A DNA stretch of 30,619 bases from DASVTR01 sp033855775 (GTDB lineage Bacteria > Acidobacteriota > Blastocatellia > Pyrinomonadales > Pyrinomonadaceae). The position numbers and the translations under genes were made by a program. Below the pieces are notes generated by a model. It had not been told where the DNA came from, made no database searches, and saw only the letters and a program-made list of their open reading frames with translations. The stretch lies in contig JAWVFT010000127.1 of NCBI GenBank assembly GCA_033855775.1, positions 1 through 30,619 on the forward strand. Direction: 5' to 3'. This document shows positions 24,771-30,619 of the stretch, piece by piece (the stretch's first letter is position 1; every line of letters begins with the position of its first letter).

Positions 24771-27050
24771 ATGATAGACCTTGGGGCATACAAAGATAAA
24801 TTTGGCGATAGTGGCCAGCGAATCCTTGAGCATGCGCTCGGCGAATCGCGCCGCCGCGACCAGAACTACGTTTCGATTGAGCATATTTTGAACGCGCTGG
24901 CCAGCGAGGAGGCGGACCTCTTCAACGGCACTATGCGCGACCTTTCGATTGACCCGCGCTCGGTCAAGCTGGCCATCGAGAAGCGTCTTGAAATGAGTCG
25001 GCAGCATGTCGGCAAAGGCTTCAAGATTGCGCCCGACACGACCGATTTGTTCAAGCGCGCGATGGAACGCGCCCGCGCTCAGGGACGTAAAGTCATCGAG
25101 GCCACAGATATTTTCACAGCGCTCTCGCAGGACGAAAGAGGTCTTTTCGTCGAGGTCTTGAGAGGGCTCGGCGCAAACCCGGAGGCTGTCGTGGAAAACG
25201 TGCGCTCACGCGTTCACATACGCGAACAGGAAGAGGAGCAGTACAAGAAGAAGTTTGAACTGCCGCCTTACTTGAAACATTTCGGCGTCTCGATGAACCG
25301 GCTGGCGCGGGCGGACAAGATTCCGCCGACCATCGGGCGCGAGATGGAGATTCAACAGATGGTGGAGATTCTCTGCCATCGTGAGCGAGCCAACAGCCCG
25401 ATGCTCGTCGGCGAACCCGGCGTGGGCAAGACGGCTGTGGTCGAGGGTCTGGCGCGCTTAATCGAGCTTGAGCCGGAGAAGGTTCCGGCCCGCCTGCGCG
25501 GCTCGCACATCGTGCAGCTACAGATGGGCGGACTCGTCGCAGGCACGATGCTGCGCGGCATGTTCGAGGAGCGCATCAAGGGCATCATTGATGAAGTGAA
25601 AGAGAAAGAAAATCTGATTCTCTTCATTGACGAAGCCCACACGATTATCGGCGCGGGCGCGGCCCTCGGCACATCATCTGATGCGGCCAACATGTTCAAG
25701 TCGTCTCTGGCGCGCGGCGAGTTGCGCATCATCGGCGCGACGACCCTGACCGAGTACAAGGAATACATCGCCGAAGACGAAGCCCTTGCGCGGCGCTTTC
25801 GTCTCGTCAAGGTGCAGGAGCCGACGCTGACGGAGACGCGCGAGATACTGCTCGGCCTGCGTCCTCGCCTTGAGAAGAACTACTCCGTCACCATCTCGGA
25901 CGACGCCATCAACACGGCGCTTGAGATGGCTCCGAAGTACATACGCAATTTGCACCTGCCGGACAAGGCCATCGGCTGGCTCGACACGGCTGCGGTGAAG
26001 GTCGAGATTAACGAGCCGCAGACTTTGGTGGTCAAGCCCGAACACGTCATCGATGTCATCTCGCAGGAGTCGCGCATTCCGCGCGACATGATTTTCCGCG
26101 ACACCAACGACCGCTTTGCGACGATGGAAGCAGACTTGGGCCAACGCGTCGTCGGGCAGCTTGACGCCGTGAAGGCCGTGGCCCAACGCCTGCGCCTGAA
26201 CAAAGGCCCGCTCAAGGAAGGCCACTACAAGCCGGACGGCGTGCTGCTCTTCCTCGGCCCGACGGGCGTGGGCAAGACGGAGTTGGCGAAGGCCGTCGCG
26301 GAGTTTATGTTCGGCGACGAAGAGAAGATGGTGCGCATAGACATGTCGGAGTATGGCGACGGAACGGTCGGCATAGAGAAGTTGATCGGCATGCCGCGCG
26401 GCATCGTCGGCAGCGAGCGCGGCGGCATCCTGACCGAGCAACTGCGCGAGAACCCTTACACGGTTCTGCTCCTCGATGAAGTCGAGAAGGCTTCGCCCTA
26501 CTTGATGAACATCTTCCTACAGGCCTTTGACGAAGGCTGGTTGACGGACGGGCGCGGCAAGAAGGTTTATCTCTCCGACGCCATCGTCATCATGACTTCG
26601 AATCTGGGCTCTGAGAGCTTTAAGAAGTACGAGAAGCCGCTCGGCTTCGGGCAGAAGACGCTCGGCGACGTTCGCGCCGTGAAGCATGAAGTGATGAAGG
26701 CCGCCGAGCAGCGTTTCTCGCCGGAGTTTCGCAATCGCATCGACGAGATTATCGTCTTCTCGCCTTTGACGATGGACGAGGTGCGCTCTATCGCCATCAT
26801 CTACCTGAACAAGCTGCGCCGCCAGATGGAGCGGCAGGGCAAGGACGTGGAAATCACAGAACGCGCCGTTGACCGCTTGACCGAGAAAGGCTTCAGCCCT
26901 GCTTACGGCGCGCGTTTCCTGAAGCGGCACATTGACGAGAAGGTGAAGCTGCCGATTACGACCATGTGGCGCGGCGGTTCGCGGTTCCTCGTTGACGTGG
27001 AAGACGGCGAGGTGTCAATCAAAACGGCACCGGACGCTTTGAATAACTAG
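24771..27050 (+). CDS. ClpA/ClpC-like AAA+ unfoldase without M domain
   Basis: The 759-residue protein has a double Clp-N domain (about 5-150: DSGQRILEHALGESRRRDQNYVSIEHIL). AAA1 has Walker A GEPGVGKT (214-221) and ILFIDEAHTIIGAG. AAA2 has Walker A GPTGVGKT (496-503) and LLLDEVEKASPYLMN. There is no coiled-coil M domain between the two, unlike ClpB. In AAA2 the loop after TSNLGSESFKKYEKP carries L624-G-F626, in the position of the (I/L/V)G(F/L) tripeptide that docks into ClpP. I infer a ClpP-partner unfoldase resembling ClpA more than ClpC. clpP and clpS are not in the window. ATG 24771 is preceded by GAGAAATAAGCA, a weak ribosome binding site. Confidence 0.9.
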   Translation: MIDLGAYKDKFGDSGQRILEHALGESRRRDQNYVSIEHILNALASEEADLFNGTMRDLSIDPRSVKLAIEKRLEMSRQHVGKGFKIAPDTTDLFKRAMERARAQGRKVIEATDIFTALSQDERGLFVEVLRGLGANPEAVVENVRSRVHIREQEEEQYKKKFELPPYLKHFGVSMNRLARADKIPPTIGREMEIQQMVEILCHRERANSPMLVGEPGVGKTAVVEGLARLIELEPEKVPARLRGSHIVQLQMGGLVAGTMLRGMFEERIKGIIDEVKEKENLILFIDEAHTIIGAGAALGTSSDAANMFKSSLARGELRIIGATTLTEYKEYIAEDEALARRFRLVKVQEPTLTETREILLGLRPRLEKNYSVTISDDAINTALEMAPKYIRNLHLPDKAIGWLDTAAVKVEINEPQTLVVKPEHVIDVISQESRIPRDMIFRDTNDRFATMEADLGQRVVGQLDAVKAVAQRLRLNKGPLKEGHYKPDGVLLFLGPTGVGKTELAKAVAEFMFGDEEKMVRIDMSEYGDGTVGIEKLIGMPRGIVGSERGGILTEQLRENPYTVLLLDEVEKASPYLMNIFLQAFDEGWLTDGRGKKVYLSDAIVIMTSNLGSESFKKYEKPLGFGQKTLGDVRAVKHEVMKAAEQRFSPEFRNRIDEIIVFSPLTMDEVRSIAIIYLNKLRRQMERQGKDVEITERAVDRLTEKGFSPAYGARFLKRHIDEKVKLPITTMWRGGSRFLVDVEDGEVSIKTAPDALNN

Positions 27051-27055
27051 GCAAC

Positions 27056-27123
27056 CGCCGCCCGCTCTGGCGGCGTCCAAAACCAAAGGGTCTCGATTGA
27101 GAGTTTCTCCGTTGAGACCCTTT
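27056..27123 (+). terminator. Two tandem hairpins after the ClpA/C-like gene
   Basis: CGCCGCC (27056-27062) pairs with GGCGGCG (27069-27075). AAAGGGTCTC (27085-27094) pairs with GAGACCCTTT (27114-27123), which is followed by CGCTTTG. The pair begins 5 bp past the stop codon and probably ends the chaperone transcript. Confidence 0.65.
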
Positions 27124-27146
27124 CGCTTTGTCCGGCTCTCCCACAT

Positions 27147-27175
27147 TTGTTAAATTAACTTGCTCCCGTTATTGA
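27147..27175 (+). promoter_or_regulatory. Candidate promoter for the LolA-like gene
   Basis: TTGTTA (27147-27152) and TATTGA (27170-27175) are separated by 17 bp. Each differs from consensus by two bases. The start codon follows at 27210. Confidence 0.45.
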
Positions 27176-27209
27176 ATCTGCCGTCCACCATTTTTGTTTC
27201 CGAACTGCC

Positions 27210-28085
27210 ATGAACGAGAGAACTTTTCGCATCCAGACGCTCATCCGTCAACTAACGATTCTGGCGGTCTTCGCCTGCGTCGCTGCCCTGCCCGCGCTCG
27301 CTCAACAACCGAAGACGGAGCCGACGCCCGCTCCGCCGCAGCGAGCCGAGGCGCCGGCGCAACCATCGCAGCCCGCGCCCGCCATCGAAGAGAAGGCCGA
27401 AAAGATTTTGCAGCGCGCGGTCGCGGCTCTCGGCGGCGACGCTTACCTGCGCGTTCGTTCGTCAACCGGGCGCGGACTCTTCACGCCCTTTCGTGAAGGC
27501 GTCTCCAGCATTCCCAGTTCCTTCGTTGACTACATCATCTACCCGGACAAAGAGCGGACGGAGTTTCGCGGCGGCGGCTCGAAGACCATCCAGACCAACA
27601 CGGGCGAGACGGGCTGGATTTACGACGGGGCGGCCAAAACCATCAAGGACATGACGCCCCTGCAAGTGACCGACTTCAAGCAGGCGATGCGAACCAACGT
27701 TGACAATCTGCTGCGCGGCCAATGGCGCAAAGAGGGCGCGAAGGTGACGTATCTTGGGCGGCGCGAAGCTGGCCTCGCGCGGCGCAACGAAGCCGTCCGC
27801 GTCGTCTATCCCGGCGACTTCATCGTCGATTTCGAGTTCAGCGCGCAGGACGGTCTTCCCGCCAAGATTCTCTACACGCGCGCCAACGCCGAAGGCGAAG
27901 AAGTCTCCGAAGAAGACCGCCTCGCGCAGTTCGTCAACACGAACGGCGTCAGTTCGCCATTCGTCATAGACCACTACACCACCGGCATCCAGACCAGCCG
28001 CATCAACTATCAGGCCATCGAATTCAACACCACGATTCCCGACACGCTCTTCGCGCGCCCCGCCAGCGTCAAAGCGATTAAGTAG
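27210..28085 (+). CDS. Exported LolA/LolB-like outer-membrane-lipoprotein-sorting-type protein
   Basis: The 291-residue product has a signal peptide (LTILAVFACVAALPALAQ) and a Pro/Ala-rich linker (KTEPTPAPPQRAEAPAQPSQPAP). A beta-rich domain from about 55 to the end begins EKAEKILQRAVAALGGDAYLRVRSSTGRG. It continues through IIYPDKERTEF, TGWIYDGAAKTIKDM, ARRNEAVRVVYPGDFIVDFEFSAQDGLPAKILYTR and HYTTGIQTSRINYQAIEFNTTIPDTLFARP. This pattern, in which a strand reads a lipid-carrier-like concave sheet, is common in acidobacterial secreted proteins annotated as lipoprotein-sorting-like; real ligand unknown. No ribosome binding site is clear. It converges with the WD40-GTPase gene. Confidence 0.75.
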   Translation: MNERTFRIQTLIRQLTILAVFACVAALPALAQQPKTEPTPAPPQRAEAPAQPSQPAPAIEEKAEKILQRAVAALGGDAYLRVRSSTGRGLFTPFREGVSSIPSSFVDYIIYPDKERTEFRGGGSKTIQTNTGETGWIYDGAAKTIKDMTPLQVTDFKQAMRTNVDNLLRGQWRKEGAKVTYLGRREAGLARRNEAVRVVYPGDFIVDFEFSAQDGLPAKILYTRANAEGEEVSEEDRLAQFVNTNGVSSPFVIDHYTTGIQTSRINYQAIEFNTTIPDTLFARPASVKAIK

Positions 28086-28154
28086 CTGGCCGGAAGAGAC
28101 GACTGGAACTCGCCGCTGATGACGGCGGCGGGGCTTCATTCACTTCTGCCGCCC

Positions 28155-30619
28155 TCAACTTTGCGCGAGCAATTTATCCCTCAGCCTCGTCACGCTGAGG
28201 GCCGTGAAAGGCTCGCCGTCGAAGATGACTTGCTTGGCGCTCTTCGCTTTCTGCCGCTGTAGATAATCGGTGACGTTCATCCAGCGAATCTGCCCGTCGG
28301 ATGTGCGTATGACGAGCATCACAGGATAGGCTTGCGATTGCCAGTATGCGGCTTGCCGAGCCTTCTTGATGGTGAAGACTTCCTGGCCGTCGCCCTTGCG
28401 CTTGTAGAGATAAGAGTCGCCCGACTTGAGTTGCAGGTAGACGCGCTTGCCGCTGGCCTCGCCTTCGTAGTTCTTGAACTCTATCTCGCCGTCGATGCCC
28501 CAATCCGAGTTGGGCGTGGGGCGAAAGATTTGCCCCGCCTCGCCCGCGATAGCGAAGGCGTGGCCGACGAGAATCAATTCCCTGCTTTCGTTGTCGATGC
28601 TGATGCGGGCCTGTTCTTCCAACTCGCGCACGCGGCGTTGAAACTCTTCCGACGCAAACTTCTCTTCGATTAAATCCCACAGCGGCACGCGCCGCTCGCA
28701 GTTGACGCAGAGGATGTCTTTCAGTCCACGGTTGAGACGTTCCAGAGCCGTCTTGCGATTCTCAATCGGCGTATGGCAATGCGGGCAGACGTAGTGGCGC
28801 AGGCGCACGAGGTCCTGAGCCTTGACCTTCAAATGCTCGTGGACGTAGCGCACGAAAGTGACCTTCGTGTCGTCGGAGATGTCCGGCTCGAAGTAGACGG
28901 CAATCTCCGCTGCGCCTTCGCCCTGCTTGGTCATCTTGAGGCCGACGCGCTTGCTGCCCTGCGTTTTGAAGTCGGCGGCAAAGCGCCAGAGTTGGTCTTT
29001 CTCGAACGTCGGCGTGTGATGCAGGCGGACGACGAGCGTTGAGTAAATCTCGTCCAGTTGACCGTTGAACTGGTATGTGACGAAGACCGCCGGGTGGCCT
29101 TCCAGTTCGGGCCGCTCGCGTTTGAAGTAGGACGGAAAGACGAGCAGCGTGCCTGCCTCCGTATGCTCGCGCAGGCAGAGGCCGTGGTCAACGAACGTCT
29201 GGTGCATCGCGCGCAGCACAATCTGCTCTTCGTCCGCCGGCAGCCGCTTCATCTCCTGATAATCAAGCTTTCCGGCCAGCACGTCCTCTTCCGTGATGAC
29301 GCCAATCTCTTCCGTGTGCGCGCGGACTCGTCTAATCACCGCGGCGGCGTAAGAGTTGACGCGCTCCGGCTGTAGCAACACGAAGTCGCCGAACTCCAAC
29401 TGCCAGACGATGCCCGGCCCCGCCAGCAAACCCACGACCGCGCGCAACTGTTCGGGCGTGAAAGGCTCGGCGGGCAAGCGCATCTCCAACTGCTGCTTTA
29501 ACTCTCCCATACGCAACAGAGCCTTGCCCTCGTCCTTGAGCTTCACTATCTCTTCCTTCAGCAGCTTGAAGATGCGCGGCGATGAAGTCCAAGGAATCTC
29601 GTCCCAAGGGATGCTCTCGATAATCGCCTCGCGCAAATCCTTGCAGCCCTTCCCCGTCCGCGCGCTCGTTTCCAGATAACCCGCGAACCCTCGCTCCTGC
29701 CGAAAACGCTCGATATTGCCGCCGCTAATCATCAACCCGCCACGGTCGCACCTTCCCGCGACCAGCAACTTCTTAAACGGGCGCCGCGCCGCCCGCTGCA
29801 AATCCCTGTCCCACTGTCCAAGCCCCTCAAACGGATTCTCGCTCTGCGGATTAAACACCAGCACAGCCAACGCCGTCTCGTCCATGAACAGTTGATGAAT
29901 CAAGCGATAATCCGACTGCCCCGCAAAATCCCACAACCATATTTCCCGCTCGACCTCCTTGCTCCCACTCTCATGCTCTAACTTGAGTTGAGTCGCCCAC
30001 ACGCCATCCGTCGAGATGGTCGGCACAAACTTATCCTCCGTCAACCGATAAGCCAGCCCAGACTTGCCAACGCCCGTTTCGCCCACCAGCAGCACCTTCG
30101 CGTTGGTATAGCGAGTTGCTTCGGAGGCATAGCGAGCGCTTTCGGACATTGTGACTGCGGACTCTTTGGCGGCTTTCTCATCATACTGTGACAAGTCCCA
30201 CACTCGCACGGTCTGGTCATGGGAGGCGGAGACCGCACGCTGTCCGTCCGCTGTCATTGCTACTCCCCACACTAATCTGTCATGACCTTTGAGAGTAGCG
30301 AGGCACTTGCCTGTCTCGACATCCCACACTCGTACACTATTGTCATCAGAGCCGGAGACAGCGCGTCGTCCGTCCGCTGTTATTACCACTCCATTCACTT
30401 CATCAGTATGACCTTCGAGAGTAGCGAGGCACTTGCCTGTCTCGACATCCCACACTCGCACAGTATTGTCGCCGGAGCCGGAAACTACTCGTCGTCCGTC
30501 CGCCGTTATTGCTACTCCAAACACCGACTCGGTATGACCTTCAAGAGTAACGAGGCACTTGCCTGTCTCGACATCCCACACTCGTGCGGTATTGTCCCAA
30601 GAGCCAGAGACAGCGCGTC
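28155..30619 (-). CDS. WD40 / Ras-like GTPase / zinc ribbon / DUF4365 protein (5' end beyond window)
   Basis: The frame is open through the window edge, so at least 821 C-terminal residues are seen. At least four WD40 blades come first (RAVSGSxDNTVRVWDVETGKCLATLEGHT). A Ras/Roc-type GTPase follows: P-loop GETGVGKS (30060-30083), G3 DFAGQSDYR, a degenerate G4 (AGRCDRGG instead of NKxD) and G5 ETSARTGKG. Next come winged-helix-like segments and a beta-rich part, then a zinc ribbon (CPHC about 28780, CVNC about 28705). The C-terminus carries SDWGIDGEIEF and YLQLKSGDSY, the D...QxK pattern of DUF4365, a PD-(D/E)XK-like domain. I infer a sensor-GTPase-effector conflict protein, possibly antiphage. 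Nuclease activity is unproven. Confidence 0.85.
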   Translation of the reverse strand, partial: RAVSGSWDNTARVWDVETGKCLVTLEGHTESVFGVAITADGRRVVSGSGDNTVRVWDVETGKCLATLEGHTDEVNGVVITADGRRAVSGSDDNSVRVWDVETGKCLATLKGHDRLVWGVAMTADGQRAVSASHDQTVRVWDLSQYDEKAAKESAVTMSESARYASEATRYTNAKVLLVGETGVGKSGLAYRLTEDKFVPTISTDGVWATQLKLEHESGSKEVEREIWLWDFAGQSDYRLIHQLFMDETALAVLVFNPQSENPFEGLGQWDRDLQRAARRPFKKLLVAGRCDRGGLMISGGNIERFRQERGFAGYLETSARTGKGCKDLREAIIESIPWDEIPWTSSPRIFKLLKEEIVKLKDEGKALLRMGELKQQLEMRLPAEPFTPEQLRAVVGLLAGPGIVWQLEFGDFVLLQPERVNSYAAAVIRRVRAHTEEIGVITEEDVLAGKLDYQEMKRLPADEEQIVLRAMHQTFVDHGLCLREHTEAGTLLVFPSYFKRERPELEGHPAVFVTYQFNGQLDEIYSTLVVRLHHTPTFEKDQLWRFAADFKTQGSKRVGLKMTKQGEGAAEIAVYFEPDISDDTKVTFVRYVHEHLKVKAQDLVRLRHYVCPHCHTPIENRKTALERLNRGLKDILCVNCERRVPLWDLIEEKFASEEFQRRVRELEEQARISIDNESRELILVGHAFAIAGEAGQIFRPTPNSDWGIDGEIEFKNYEGEASGKRVYLQLKSGDSYLYKRKGDGQEVFTIKKARQAAYWQSQAYPVMLVIRTSDGQIRWMNVTDYLQRQKAKSAKQVIFDGEPFTALSVTRLRDKLLAQS
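30174..30619 (-). repeat. Near-identical 126-bp WD40-encoding tandem repeats
   Basis: The segment beginning GAGGCACTTGCCTGTCTCGA recurs at 30300, 30426 and 30552, exactly 126 bp (42 codons, one WD40 blade) apart, with only scattered differences between copies. A more diverged copy lies at about 30190-30290. Such DNA-level identity points to recent expansion or gene conversion of blades. The array continues past the window. Confidence 0.85.

Noticed and set aside
30174..30619. CRISPR-like array
   Set aside because: The 126-bp periodic repeats are in frame and encode WD40 blades; there are no short repeats with unique spacers.

Overview
The window looks like a GC-rich acidobacterial chromosome segment, most likely Blastocatellia-like. 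This is inferred from family content only: two Oar-type TonB-dependent receptors with an N-terminal carboxypeptidase-regulatory-like domain, a LolA-like exported protein, a YfbK-type lipoprotein, frequent TTG/GTG starts, and word-repeat palindromes between genes. No rRNA, tRNA, CRISPR array, transposase or prophage gene was seen.

Left part (1-5773, minus strand): a 5'-complete but window-truncated TonB-dependent receptor (1-754), a TPR protein (1222-2316) and a complete 1096-residue receptor (2483-5773). Both receptors share the same upstream architecture: a sigma54-type GG-N10-GC promoter about 165 bp before the start codon, and a paired GGAT-type activator site 76-77 bp further upstream.

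Middle part (6181-17756, plus strand): an HD-domain dNTPase-like phosphohydrolase; an AhpD/carboxymuconolactone-decarboxylase-like gene whose redox motif reads C-E-F-UGA and is followed, 11 nt later, by a 17-nt hairpin (a probable selenoprotein with its SECIS element); a secreted TonB-C protein; an S41 peptidase; a membrane-anchored unknown; a YfbK-like vWA lipoprotein; a soluble PRC/MgtE-N/CBS protein next to an NRAMP-family transporter with a non-canonical metal site; and an MscS channel fused to a cyclic-nucleotide-binding domain.

Right part (17979-27050, plus strand): a proteostasis island of hsp20, clpB, a second hsp20, grpE, groEL and a ClpA/ClpC-like unfoldase. dnaK, dnaJ, groES and clpP are not present in the window. 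Good sigma70-type promoters precede the first hsp20 and clpB. Long intergenic palindromes follow most of these genes. Such a set would handle aggregation prevention (Hsp20), disaggregation (ClpB), refolding (GroEL, GrpE with a distant DnaK) and degradation (Clp with a distant ClpP).

Right end: a LolA-like exported protein (27210-28085) converges with a minus-strand multidomain protein (28155 to the edge). The latter has near-identical WD40 repeats, a Ras/Roc-like GTPase, a zinc ribbon and a DUF4365-type PD-(D/E)XK-like C-terminus, an architecture suggestive of a conflict or defence system.

The strongest candidates for something new are the CxxU selenoprotein, the twin sigma54 receptor promoters, and the WD40-GTPase-DUF4365 protein.
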